DNA of 64,000 nt from Pedobacter antarcticus (GTDB taxonomy: Bacteria > Bacteroidota > Bacteroidia > Sphingobacteriales > Sphingobacteriaceae): positions 62,001-126,000 of the forward strand of contig NZ_FONS01000005.1 of the NCBI RefSeq assembly GCF_900112985.1, given 5' to 3'. Position numbers and translations under genes: made by a program. This document shows positions 8,156-16,755 of the stretch, piece by piece (the first letter of the stretch is position 1; every line of letters starts with the position of its first letter). The notes under the pieces are model-generated. The model was not told the origin of the DNA and did no database searches. It worked only from the letters and a program-made list of their open reading frames with translations.

Positions 8156-8974
8156 TCAAAGGCCTGAAATTGCAGCCGCTAAAAAATTTGGAAGGATATG
8201 GGTTTGAGTCAGGTAGATATGTTCCGGGTTTTCCAGGCTATCCATCATATCCTGATATTTTTCTTCTCCATGGACAGTAATTATAGCTTCCTTTTTTTCT
8301 TTTTCAGTCAGGTATGCTTTCATGCGTACAGGGTCGGCTTCCGGATGAAACTGCGTACCTACCATATGTGGTGAAAACCTTACGGACATCATGCAGCGTT
8401 CCAGATCAATATGCGGCCTTTCTTTTTCGATTGCCAGCACTGTCGCCGTGGAAACAGATGAGGGTTCGTCTGAATTATCAATTACCTGCCAGTCTCTGCT
8501 GTCAACTGCGTAAAATGGATTTTTTAAGCCTGCGTACAGTAAATCCTGTTCGCCTTTTTCGGTGAGGGTCACTGGAAATATCCCGAAAGAATTGGATTTT
8601 CTCTTGGTGACCAGACCAACATTATATTTTCGGCAGGCCATCTGAAAGGAATGACAGATTAAGAACACGTGTTTTTTGACGGGGTTCAGATTGTTATAGT
8701 CGTCCAGTTCATCCAGCAGTCTGAAAAACACCCGTTCCCACTCTTCCCCTTCGCCATCAAACGGGCTTCCAGGACCACCGCTTGAAATATATATATCAAA
8801 ATCAGTTCCGGGAAGCTCATGTTTTGCTCTGAGATCGAATACGCTAGCCTGGAGTGTGAGTCCATGATTCTTCTCGAAGGTTGACAGCACCCCCAAAATC
8901 CCTCTCAGTCCCTGATTTGGGAACTGGTTATTCATATCTATTACGGCAACTCTTACAATTTTTTTATCTGTCAT
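8156..8974 (-). CDS. Class I glutamine amidotransferase-like protein
   Basis: 272 residues. The catalytic triad of class I amidotransferases is visible: Cys107 in LICHSFQMA, and His210 and Glu212 in GTQFHPEADP. The oxyanion-type loop ISSGGPGSP is at about residues 64-71. Such domains hydrolyse glutamine and pass ammonia to a partner synthase. No synthase domain is fused, so an external partner is expected; the ATP-dependent ligases on both sides are obvious candidates (inference). It starts 1 bp after the YbdK-type gene ends and ends 10 bp before the ATP-grasp-like gene, so expression is surely coupled. The roughly 60-residue C-terminal extension after the triad is unusual for a free GATase. 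Confidence 0.82.
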   Translation of the reverse strand: MTDKKIVRVAVIDMNNQFPNQGLRGILGVLSTFEKNHGLTLQASVFDLRAKHELPGTDFDIYISSGGPGSPFDGEGEEWERVFFRLLDELDDYNNLNPVKKHVFLICHSFQMACRKYNVGLVTKRKSNSFGIFPVTLTEKGEQDLLYAGLKNPFYAVDSRDWQVIDNSDEPSSVSTATVLAIEKERPHIDLERCMMSVRFSPHMVGTQFHPEADPVRMKAYLTEKEKKEAIITVHGEEKYQDMMDSLENPEHIYLTQTHILPNFLAAAISGL

Positions 8975-8975
8975 C

Positions 8976-10079
8976 TTATCCGTTTGTGCCTATCAATGTC
9001 TGGCTGGTTATATAGTCTACTACCGATTCAAAACTTCCTGTTTGATTGTAAACAGCAAGTTGCCTGTCAGCTCCTGTGCCATTTTCTAATATTTTATGCA
9101 CATAGTTTATGTCGTCCCTGCAGCCCAGTTCATCTACTACGTCATCTACAAAATCTAACAATTCAAGAATCAGATTTCGTGCATTAATCTCCATCTCTTT
9201 ACCAAAATCGATTAGATTTCCGTCGATTCCATACCTTGCTGCTCTCCATTTGTTTTCATTAATCAATGCCCTGGAATAGCTAATGTACTTCATGTTCTGC
9301 AAACGCAGCTTATAAAGTTTAGCACATAAAGATTGAAAAATTGCGACAAAAGCCATCGTCTCATCTACCAGCATTGGACAGTCACAAATCCGGAATTCAA
9401 TAGTTTCAAAAAATGGATGTACACGAATGTCCCACCAGATTTTTTTAGCATTATCGATACTATTGGTTTTTATCAGCAGCTTCACATAACTATCATAGTC
9501 TTCTATGCTATTAAAGATATCCGGAATTCCCGTTCTTGGGAACTTATCAAATATTTTTGTCCTGAATGACTTATAGCCTGTATTTCTTCCTTCCCAAAAA
9601 GGTGAGTTGGTCGAAAGTGCGAAAACGTGTGGAAGGAAATACCGAACCTGATTCGCAATATGAATGGCTAATTCCCTGGACTGAAATCCGACATGGACAT
9701 GCAGGCCGAAGATTAGGTTTGAGCGTGCAGCTTCCTGTAGTTCGTTAACTATCTCACTATATCTCGGATGTTCTGTGATCAGTTGTTTTTCCCAAAGAGA
9801 AAAAGGGTGCGTGCCGGCAGCTCCAATACGCAAGCCCTGTTCGCCGGCAAGCCTGGAGACAGTATGGCGTAGCATGGAGATTTCTTTTCTGGCTTCTGTT
9901 GTATTCTTGCAGATTCCTGTGCCCACTTCTACCACGGCCTGGTGCATCTCAGCTTTTACCTGATCTTTATGGATCTTTTGTGCAGCTTCAACTATTTTCT
10001 GATCATGGGATGTCAGTTCCCGGGTCACCGGGTCAATCACCATGTATTCTTCCTCTATACCCAATGTAAACTCATTCAT
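8976..10079 (-). CDS. YbdK-type carboxylate-amine ligase (GCS2 family)
   Basis: 367 residues, the normal length of YbdK-like GCS2 proteins. The N-terminal TLGIEEEYMVIDP carries the triple-Glu metal site (Glu9-11), and NLIFGLHVHVGFQ is the conserved substrate or metal strand. The internal FRICDCPMLVDETMAFVA and NKWRAARYGIDG are also conserved. GCS2 enzymes join an amino group to the gamma-carboxylate of glutamate or a related acid with ATP; E. coli YbdK has only weak glutamate-cysteine ligase activity, so the real substrate is open. Placement between the amidotransferase (1 bp) and an ATP-grasp ligase (35 bp) suggests a dedicated peptide or amide pathway rather than glutathione synthesis. Confidence 0.87.
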   Translation of the reverse strand: MNEFTLGIEEEYMVIDPVTRELTSHDQKIVEAAQKIHKDQVKAEMHQAVVEVGTGICKNTTEARKEISMLRHTVSRLAGEQGLRIGAAGTHPFSLWEKQLITEHPRYSEIVNELQEAARSNLIFGLHVHVGFQSRELAIHIANQVRYFLPHVFALSTNSPFWEGRNTGYKSFRTKIFDKFPRTGIPDIFNSIEDYDSYVKLLIKTNSIDNAKKIWWDIRVHPFFETIEFRICDCPMLVDETMAFVAIFQSLCAKLYKLRLQNMKYISYSRALINENKWRAARYGIDGNLIDFGKEMEINARNLILELLDFVDDVVDELGCRDDINYVHKILENGTGADRQLAVYNQTGSFESVVDYITSQTLIGTNG

Positions 10080-10114
10080 CTGGCTATCCTCCTGCTGTGT
10101 ACTGTATTTGGTTG

Positions 10115-11137
10115 TTATTTAGTATTCTTTGTGGTTTTAGCACTTTTTACTGTGCTTTTTTTTGCTGCAGGTTTGGGTTTACTGACCAAAGGGATGCCTG
10201 ATGCCGCTGCTTTAATATAGGCTCCCCAGGTTAAATTATCTTGTCCGTCCTGGTGTAATTGTGCCCTTTCTATTGCATACTTTGCCGCGGTATCAACTAC
10301 CCAGTCAAAATTTTCCTGGCCCACACTGGTCACTTCAGCATCGGGTGCCGGATTACAGAAGTCGATTGCGTAGGGAATACCGTCCCGTACGGCGAATTCA
10401 ACAGTATTAAAGTCGTAACCCAGGTATTCATTTAACTGAATAACATATTTCTCTATTTTCTTTAATAACTGGGGGCTGGATGGCGGTGAGTCGACCACGT
10501 AACGCAGGTGAAATGGATTACGTGGTTCATATTGCATAATACGCACGTATTTTCCGCCTATACAGTAGCACCTGTAATATTCATCAAATATAATTTCTTC
10601 CTGCAGCATCATGACATACTGCTTGGTTTTACTATGCTTATCAAAGAAATCTTCTTTATCATGCAGTTTGTAAACCTCCTTCCAGCCGCCGCCATCAAAT
10701 GGTTTCATATAGGCGGGAAATCCGGTATATTCAAAAATACCTTCCCAGTCCATAGGGAATGCGAGATTACTGAATGATTGTTCTGAAGTGTCGTCCGGTC
10801 TTTCATAAGAAGGGATCAAAGCGGTTTTCGGTACCGGAATTCCCAGCTTCACGGCAAGGGCATTGTTAAAGAATTTTTCATCTGCACTCCACCAAAATGG
10901 GTTGTTAATCACAGCTGTTCCAGTAATTGCTGCATTTTTAAGTGCGGCTCTATAGAAGGGTACGTCTTGTGAAATGCGGTCAATAATCACTGCATAATCT
11001 AAAGGCTCTGCCTGCAGGATTTTGTGAATATTGACAAATTCAGCACGAAATTCATCGCCTCCTAGTTCGTTGACCCGTTTGACAAAGGCTTCTGGAAAAG
11101 ATCTTTCCTGCCCAAATAGAATACCTATTTTTTTCAT
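10115..11137 (-). CDS. ATP-grasp ligase (RimK/D-Ala-ligase-like fold)
   Basis: 340 residues. The ATP-grasp motifs are clear: PAYMKPFDGGGWKEV (Lys and glycine-rich loop, about 148-162), YVMMLQEEI (hinge), YRCYCIGGKYVRIM, and NTVEFAVRDGIPYAIDFCNPAPD (metal-binding Glu, Asp and Asn). The last 20 or so residues form a Lys/Ala/Thr-rich tail that looks disordered. The enzyme should activate a carboxylate as acyl-phosphate and couple an amine. It lies between the YbdK-type ligase (35 bp) and the esterase (59 bp), all on the minus strand. The substrate is unknown; RimK-like peptide ligation is one option. Confidence 0.82.
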   Translation of the reverse strand: MKKIGILFGQERSFPEAFVKRVNELGGDEFRAEFVNIHKILQAEPLDYAVIIDRISQDVPFYRAALKNAAITGTAVINNPFWWSADEKFFNNALAVKLGIPVPKTALIPSYERPDDTSEQSFSNLAFPMDWEGIFEYTGFPAYMKPFDGGGWKEVYKLHDKEDFFDKHSKTKQYVMMLQEEIIFDEYYRCYCIGGKYVRIMQYEPRNPFHLRYVVDSPPSSPQLLKKIEKYVIQLNEYLGYDFNTVEFAVRDGIPYAIDFCNPAPDAEVTSVGQENFDWVVDTAAKYAIERAQLHQDGQDNLTWGAYIKAAASGIPLVSKPKPAAKKSTVKSAKTTKNTK

Positions 11138-11196
11138 GTGTTTTAAAATTGAATTTTAATGCTTAAGATATCTACAGGCTATATATTAAGAATTAT

Positions 11197-11910
11197 TTAT
11201 AAGGGTTGGATACGGGAAAGATAATCGGGAAACTGTGTTTTCCAGAGTGGCCAGTCATGTACGGCATTTGGTCTGACATCCAGCCAATGCTGGATTCCCT
11301 TTTGGGATAATATGGAAGACATTCTTTCATTAAAGGGTCGGCAGATATCTTTTTCTCCTGTTCCCAAAATAATATTGAGATTCCAGAGTTCCGGGTCCAG
11401 ATCATTTGGCAAGAAATCTACCGGGTTATTGTAGTAGATATCTCCATTATAGAAACCATCTGTCTGCGAAGTAATGTCAAATGTGCCACTCATACTGAAC
11501 AGATGGCTGACCAGCCCGGGGTATTTAAAAGCAAAGTTCGCTGCATGATAACCTCCAAAACTACACCCGGCTGTGATTACGCGTTCCATACCGGTGTCCT
11601 GACATGCCATGGGGAATAGCTCCTCCTTAAGCATTTTGTCATACCAATAATGGTTTTTAGCTCTGTCTGCGGGGTGTAGAGACCTGTTATACCAACTCCA
11701 GGCATCAATGCTGTCTGGGCAATAGATTTTAACTATACCTGCGTCGATATAGTGTTGGGCTGCTTCGATTATTCCGAAGTCTTTCTGCTCATAGTAACGC
11801 CCCTGACTCGTTGGGAAAAGTAGAACAGGGTGTCCGCTATGGCCAAATATCAAAAGCTCTGTTTCAGTGCTTAGGTTTGGACTATACCATTTTTTATATT
11901 CTTCTTTCAC
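11197..11910 (-). CDS. Esterase-family alpha/beta hydrolase
   Basis: 237 residues, start GTG at 11908-11910 (no better ATG upstream). Nucleophile elbow GCSFGG with Ser117; the probable acid is in GTGEKDICRPF and the catalytic His in AVHDWPLW near the C-terminus. It belongs to the putative esterase (esterase D/S-formylglutathione-hydrolase-like) group and has no signal peptide, so it is cytoplasmic. It is the first gene of the five-gene minus-strand cluster and faces a second esterase gene across a 147-bp divergent region. A role in releasing or trimming the product of the ligases is plausible but inferred. Confidence 0.82.
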   Translation of the reverse strand: MKEEYKKWYSPNLSTETELLIFGHSGHPVLLFPTSQGRYYEQKDFGIIEAAQHYIDAGIVKIYCPDSIDAWSWYNRSLHPADRAKNHYWYDKMLKEELFPMACQDTGMERVITAGCSFGGYHAANFAFKYPGLVSHLFSMSGTFDITSQTDGFYNGDIYYNNPVDFLPNDLDPELWNLNIILGTGEKDICRPFNERMSSILSQKGIQHWLDVRPNAVHDWPLWKTQFPDYLSRIQPL

Positions 11911-12018
11911 GCCTAAACGATTTATATAATGAATATATGTAAATCCGGTTCAAAGCGCAAATGTTTTAAGATTTTCTCCTAATAATCAGGATAATACTAA
12001 GAAACACACATGTTTTCT

Positions 12019-12026
12019 TAATTTTG
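12019..12026 (+). promoter_or_regulatory. Putative -7 box for the second esterase
   Basis: TAATTTTG, a perfect TAnnTTTG box, 31 bp before the TTG start and 46 bp before the first ATG of the plus-strand esterase, inside the divergent esterase-esterase region. Confidence 0.5.
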
Positions 12027-12057
12027 CCCGCGGAAACGAATAAGTGTAAACGATAAT

Positions 12058-12870
12058 TTGAGTGAAAATAACATGCTAAATCAACATTCAGGACATCAAA
12101 GCAGGACGCTGAATTCCGTATTTTTAGACAGGGAGGTGCAATTGGATCTATTTTTCCCTGAAGATTTGATGGGAAATGAAAAACTGAATCTCCTTTTATT
12201 GAATGATGGGCAGGATGCTGAGCAGATGGGCCTTGAGGAGATGCTGGCAGCTCTTTATTCAGATCAGAAAATAGAACCATTACTGGTAGTTGCGGTACAC
12301 GCATCGGCAGACAGGGTTATGGAGTACGGTGTTGCCGGTATACCGGATTACGCTGGCAGGGGAGCTAGGGCCGGAGCTTATGCCTCTTTTGTAAATCAGG
12401 AATTGTTACCCTATATCGCGGCTTTCTGTGGCATGCCTATACAAGGTAAAAAGGGGATTGCGGGTTATTCTTTAGGCGGATTAGCGGCTTTTGATATTGC
12501 ATGGAAAAATCCGGAAAATTTTGATCTTACAGGCGTTTTCTCCGGTTCGTTCTGGTGGCGTAGTAAAGATTTGAAAGAGAATTATACCGAACAGGACAGG
12601 ATTATGCATGAGGTGATTAGGCAGACTGCAGGTAAGCCTGCGCTTAAATTCTGGCTGATGACTGGAACTGAGGATGAAACTGCGGATAGAAACAAAAATG
12701 GAATTATTGATTCCATTGATGACACGATCGACATTATCCGGGAGCTGCTAAGCAAAGACTATAGCAGACCTGGTCATATATTTTACTATGAAATGGTTGG
12801 CGGTAAACACGATTTGAAAAGCTGGGCGAAAGCTATGCCTGCTTTTTTAATATGGGCTTTCGGCAGATAG
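12058..12870 (+). CDS. Esterase-family alpha/beta hydrolase (second of divergent pair)
   Basis: 270 residues from a TTG start at 12058; an ATG at 12073 (265 residues) is an equally good start. The nucleophile elbow is GYSLGGLAAFDIAW, and His in GGKHDLKSW is the probable catalytic base. MTGTEDETADRNKNGI carries the likely Asp and resembles the esterase PF00756 group (enterochelin-esterase-like). There is no signal peptide. It is divergently transcribed from the esterase that heads the ATP-grasp/YbdK operon, and the two hydrolases are of the same broad family, so shared regulation and a role in the same pathway are likely (inference). Confidence 0.82.
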   Translation: MSENNMLNQHSGHQSRTLNSVFLDREVQLDLFFPEDLMGNEKLNLLLLNDGQDAEQMGLEEMLAALYSDQKIEPLLVVAVHASADRVMEYGVAGIPDYAGRGARAGAYASFVNQELLPYIAAFCGMPIQGKKGIAGYSLGGLAAFDIAWKNPENFDLTGVFSGSFWWRSKDLKENYTEQDRIMHEVIRQTAGKPALKFWLMTGTEDETADRNKNGIIDSIDDTIDIIRELLSKDYSRPGHIFYYEMVGGKHDLKSWAKAMPAFLIWAFGR

Positions 12871-12880
12871 GTTTCCTGGC

Positions 12881-13543
12881 TTAGCTATCGCACGTTTTCT
12901 GAATCTGATCAGATTTATGTGTAAAAATTCCTTTTTTCTGTTCCAGTGAGTATCGAAGCATGGCCGTAGCTACGCATTCGGCCTTAATACTCCTGTATTT
13001 TTTCAGTCCACCGACCAGCAATGGATTTACGACGCGCATAATCCGGTTTAGCAGATCTTCGGCGAACCTGTATTGCTGTCTTTTAGCATCCAGCAATGAA
13101 GGCCGGTATATGTGAATACTTTCATAAGGTATTTTCTTGAGTTCTTCCTCGAGCTGGCCTTTGGTTTTACTATAGAACACTTTCGATGTTACATCTGCGC
13201 CCATTGCTGAAACCAGGTGATAACTTGTAGCTCCATTTTCCTGTGCAATCCAGGCGAGGTCCAGCGGGTATTTGAAGTCTATTTTCCGATATTCATTTTT
13301 GTCCGGGGTCTGCGCTGCCGTGGTGCCGATACAGCAAAAGACCGTGTCGCCTTTAATCTGATCTGCGTAATCTTTAATCTTATCGAAGCTGATGAGTAAC
13401 TGTTTAAGCTTCGGGTGACTTAATGGCATTTCGCGCCTGAGTAAAACGAGTACGGTGGAGTAACGTGGGTCATCAAGTAGTAAGCGGACCAGGGCTGTAC
13501 CTACGGATCCGGTCGCGCCCATAATTATTGCAGTCTTTTTCAT
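12881..13543 (-). CDS. NAD(P)-binding oxidoreductase, TIP30/CC3-like atypical SDR
   Basis: 220 residues. The N-terminal Rossmann motif IMGATGSVGTALVRLLL is at about residues 7-23, followed by CCIGTTAAQT and YHLVSAMGADVTSKVFYSKTKGQLEEEL, where Tyr-x-x-x-Lys (YSKTK) is the catalytic pair of atypical SDRs such as HTATIP2/TIP30. SIHIYRPSLL is also family-typical. The reaction is unknown. It converges with the plus-strand esterase (10 bp between stops) and has no obvious partner. Confidence 0.82.
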   Translation of the reverse strand: MKKTAIIMGATGSVGTALVRLLLDDPRYSTVLVLLRREMPLSHPKLKQLLISFDKIKDYADQIKGDTVFCCIGTTAAQTPDKNEYRKIDFKYPLDLAWIAQENGATSYHLVSAMGADVTSKVFYSKTKGQLEEELKKIPYESIHIYRPSLLDAKRQQYRFAEDLLNRIMRVVNPLLVGGLKKYRSIKAECVATAMLRYSLEQKKGIFTHKSDQIQKTCDS

Positions 13544-13747
13544 TTAGCTATACTTAGGATCTTTTTATCAGGCATATTTAAGCAGAAATAGAACAATATA
13601 ATGATGTTATAGTTTGAATGTATTTTTTTTTAGAGTTTTATAAAGACCGGTTATAAGGGTGAAAAAAGGCAATGAGCGGCATGTATTTTTTTGAAGAAAA
13701 ACACGACATTACCCTAATTGATAGGCTGATATGTCAATTATTTACGT

Positions 13748-13755
13748 TATCTTTG
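13748..13755 (+). promoter_or_regulatory. Putative -7 box (TATCTTTG) for typA
   Basis: A perfect TAnnTTTG box 22 bp before the typA ATG. It is directly followed by GCGCC-N8-GGCGC (13755-13772), a small inverted repeat covering the expected transcription start. Confidence 0.6.
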
Positions 13756-13777
13756 CGCCAAAATTTAGGCGCATTTT

Positions 13778-15583
13778 ATGCAAAAAATAAGAAACATAGC
13801 TATTATAGCACACGTTGACCACGGTAAAACTACATTGGTTGATAAGATTTTACACACTTGTTCGATTTTTCGTGATAACGAACAATCAGGTGATTTAATA
13901 CTTGATAACAACGACTTGGAGAGAGAGCGTGGAATTACGATCGTATCCAAAAACGTATCTGTTATGTACAAGGATATTAAAATCAATATTATCGATACAC
14001 CTGGTCACGCCGATTTCGGTGGTGAGGTTGAGCGTGTATTGAAAATGGCTGATGGTGTACTGTTGTTGTGTGATGCTTTTGAAGGTGCAATGCCTCAAAC
14101 GCGTTTTGTAACGCAAAAAGCTTTGGCTTTAGGATTGAAGCCAATTGTTGTTGTTAATAAAGTCGATAAAGAAAATTGTCGTCCGGAAGAAGTTTACGAA
14201 CAGATTTTCGAATTGTTCTTCAACCTTGAAGCAACAGAAGATCAGTTAGACTTCCCTGTAATCTACGGTTCTTCGAAACAAGGCTGGATGAGTACAGATT
14301 ATACTAAACCAACTACAGACATCTTTGCTTTAATGGATGCTGTTGTTGAGCATATTCCTGCTGCACCAACTAACGACGGAACGCTTCAGATGCAAATTAC
14401 TTCATTGGATTACTCTTCTTTCGTTGGTCGTATCGCTGTAGGTCGTGTACACCGTGGCGTGATCAAAGAAAATATGCCGGTTACCCTGATCAAACGTGAT
14501 GGAAAAATCGTTAAATCAAGAGTGAAAGAATTATATACTTTCGAAGGTTTAGGTAAAGTTCGTGCTACTGAGGTTCACTCGGGTGATATCTGTGCAGTAG
14601 TAGGTATTGATGGTTTCGATATCGGTGATACTATTGCAGATTTCGAAGCTCCTGAGCAATTACCTGTTATTAAGATTGATGAGCCGACTATGAACATGCT
14701 GTTCACAATCAACAACTCACCTTTCTTCGGTAAAGAAGGTAAATTTGTAACTTCTCAGCGTATTAAAGAGCGTTTATACAAAGAGATGGAAAAAAACCTT
14801 GCTTTAAAGGTTGTGGAAACGGAATCTCCTGATTCATACCTGGTATACGGAAGGGGTATTCTCCATTTATCAGTATTAATTGAGACTATGCGTCGTGAAG
14901 GTTACGAAATTCAGGTTGGTCAGCCACAAGTTATTATCAAAGAAATTGATGGTAAGAAATGTGAGCCGATTGAAACTTTAATCGTAGACGTACCTGCTGA
15001 AGTATCCGGTAAAGTAATTGAGCTGGTTACACAACGTAAAGGTGAATTATTGGTTATGGAGCCAAAAGGCGACCTGCAGCATTTAGAATTTGAAATTCCT
15101 GCACGTGGTATCATTGGATTAAGAAACAACGTATTAACTGCAACTGGTGGTGAAGCTATCATGGCTCACCGTTTTAAGTCTTACGAGCCTTGGAAAGGTA
15201 CTATCCCAGGCAGGTTGAATGGTGTATTGGTTTCTATGGAAAAAGGCAGTACAACTGCTTATTCTATTGATAAACTGCAAGATCGTGGCCGTTTCTTCGT
15301 TGATCCGGGTGTAGATGTTTACGAAGGACAGATTATGGGTGAACACATCCGTGATAATGACCTGGTTGTTAACATTGTTAAAGGTAAAGCGTTAACGAAC
15401 ATGCGTGCTTCCGGTACTGATGATAATTCACGTATTGCTCCTGCAATTAAATTCTCTTTAGAGGAAGCAATGGAATACATTCAGGCAGATGAGTATATTG
15501 AGATTACTCCTGTTAGTATGCGTCTACGTAAGATTTATCTTACTGAAAACGAGCGTAAAATCAACGCTAAAAAATTCCAATAG
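13778..15583 (+). CDS. typA: Translational GTPase TypA/BipA
   Basis: 601 residues, full length. GTPase motifs: P-loop AHVDHGKTT (residues 11-19), ERGITI switch I, DTPGHADFGGEVER (G3), and VNKVDKENCRPEEV (G4). The EF-G-like domains and the C-terminal BipA domain (GRLNGVLVSMEKGSTTAYSI, DNSRIAPAIKFSLEEAMEYI) complete it. TypA binds the ribosome and helps 50S assembly and growth under stress or cold. It is a single-gene unit with its own -7 box and a strong terminator. Confidence 0.97.
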   Translation: MQKIRNIAIIAHVDHGKTTLVDKILHTCSIFRDNEQSGDLILDNNDLERERGITIVSKNVSVMYKDIKINIIDTPGHADFGGEVERVLKMADGVLLLCDAFEGAMPQTRFVTQKALALGLKPIVVVNKVDKENCRPEEVYEQIFELFFNLEATEDQLDFPVIYGSSKQGWMSTDYTKPTTDIFALMDAVVEHIPAAPTNDGTLQMQITSLDYSSFVGRIAVGRVHRGVIKENMPVTLIKRDGKIVKSRVKELYTFEGLGKVRATEVHSGDICAVVGIDGFDIGDTIADFEAPEQLPVIKIDEPTMNMLFTINNSPFFGKEGKFVTSQRIKERLYKEMEKNLALKVVETESPDSYLVYGRGILHLSVLIETMRREGYEIQVGQPQVIIKEIDGKKCEPIETLIVDVPAEVSGKVIELVTQRKGELLVMEPKGDLQHLEFEIPARGIIGLRNNVLTATGGEAIMAHRFKSYEPWKGTIPGRLNGVLVSMEKGSTTAYSIDKLQDRGRFFVDPGVDVYEGQIMGEHIRDNDLVVNIVKGKALTNMRASGTDDNSRIAPAIKFSLEEAMEYIQADEYIEITPVSMRLRKIYLTENERKINAKKFQ

Positions 15584-15604
15584 GATATATTGATATTTTT
15601 ATTT

Positions 15605-15636
15605 AAAGCCTGTAAGTTTTCTTACAGGCTTTTTTT
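15605..15636 (+). terminator. Intrinsic terminator of typA
   Basis: 12-bp perfect stem (15605-15616 and 15621-15632), TTTT loop and a run of T residues, 21 bp after the typA stop. Confidence 0.9.
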
Positions 15637-15736
15637 ATAAGCTTTTTTTTTCTGGCAGATAATCTGCTAATGTTTTTTTAACATAGCACGTCAGGTAGAT
15701 TTCGTATTTTGTGCAGCAGTACTAATACTGGTTTAT

Positions 15737-16699
15737 ATGCTTCGGAAATTTTGTGCAGTCCTTGCTTTTTTGTTAATCAATACGGCTAGTGTTTGGTCGC
15801 AGCAATCCAACACCGGTTTTAAAATAATTCCACTCGGTGTTAAAGGCGGAGATGATGAAAGCAATTTATCTGCTTATATGGTCGCACCTGCCGGTAGTGA
15901 AAACTATGTTTGTCTGGATGCCGGAACCATAAAGGCAGGAATACAGAAGGCAGTTAGCCGCAGGACCTTCAAAGGAAATATCGAAGAAATTCAGCGAAAA
16001 AAAATAAAAGGTTATCTGATCTCGCATGCCCATCTGGATCATGTGGCTGGATTAATTATCAATTCACCAGCAGATACATCAAAAAATATTTATGGAATAT
16101 CTCCTGTACTTCATGTTCTCAGAGATAAATACTTTACATGGGATGCCTGGGCGAATTTCACAAATGAGGGCGAAAAGCCGCAGTTGAAAAAATATTCATA
16201 TGTCACACTGGAACAGGGTGTTGTTTATCCGCTTGCAGATACAGAAATGAAAGTTCAGGCTTATGAACTCAGTCATGGAAATCCTTATAAAAGCACAGCG
16301 TTTTTAGTTAGTTCAAATAATAGTTTCCTGTTATATCTCGGGGATACCGGTGCAGATGAGATTGAAAAATCCAATAAATTAATTACGCTGTGGAAAGCGG
16401 TTGCTCCATTGATTAACTCAGGTCAGTTAAAGGCCGTATTTCTTGAAGTTTCCTTTCCGAACGAACAACCAAACAATCAGTTGTTCGGCCATCTGACTCC
16501 AAAGCTTTTTCATGCTGAGCTTAGTCAGCTCCGTGCGCTGACTGAACCCGAAGCTTTCAAAAAGCTTACTTTTATTGTAACGCATACTAAACCTCCTCAC
16601 GCAAACGCAGAAAAAGTAAAGAAGCAACTGATTGCAGACAATCTGCACAAGCTCAAACTCGTCTTTCCCGAACAAGGAAAACAGTTAACAATAAGGTAA
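15737..16699 (+). CDS. Class II cyclic-nucleotide phosphodiesterase-like MBL-fold hydrolase
   Basis: 320 residues with an N-terminal signal peptide (about residues 1-21, ending near SVWSQ). The metal-binding motif SHAHLDHVAG (His97, His99, Asp101, His102) is the signature of class II 3',5'-cyclic-nucleotide phosphodiesterases (PDE1/CpdP type) within the metallo-beta-lactamase fold; LLYLGDTGADE gives the second metal Asp, and FIVTHTKPPH a late His. It is predicted to hydrolyse cAMP or cGMP or a related nucleotide in the periplasm or outside. A TonB receptor gene follows after 56 bp with its own -7 box. The substrate is inferred from family only. Confidence 0.85.
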   Translation: MLRKFCAVLAFLLINTASVWSQQSNTGFKIIPLGVKGGDDESNLSAYMVAPAGSENYVCLDAGTIKAGIQKAVSRRTFKGNIEEIQRKKIKGYLISHAHLDHVAGLIINSPADTSKNIYGISPVLHVLRDKYFTWDAWANFTNEGEKPQLKKYSYVTLEQGVVYPLADTEMKVQAYELSHGNPYKSTAFLVSSNNSFLLYLGDTGADEIEKSNKLITLWKAVAPLINSGQLKAVFLEVSFPNEQPNNQLFGHLTPKLFHAELSQLRALTEPEAFKKLTFIVTHTKPPHANAEKVKKQLIADNLHKLKLVFPEQGKQLTIR

Positions 16700-16733
16700 T
16701 ATAATCCAAACATTTATCCGCTGTTCATGCATG

Positions 16734-16741
16734 TATTTTTG
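16734..16741 (+). promoter_or_regulatory. Putative -7 box for the TonB receptor
   Basis: TATTTTTG fits TAnnTTTG and ends 14 bp before the ATG, predicting a very short leader. It is flanked by two ATGCAT hexamers (16727-16732 and 16748-16753). Confidence 0.4.
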
Positions 16742-16755
16742 AAAAAAATGCATCC

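Noticed and set aside
9333..9963. Plus-strand open frames inside the YbdK-type ligase gene
   Set aside because: They are antisense frames within a well-supported conserved gene; no similarity of their own.
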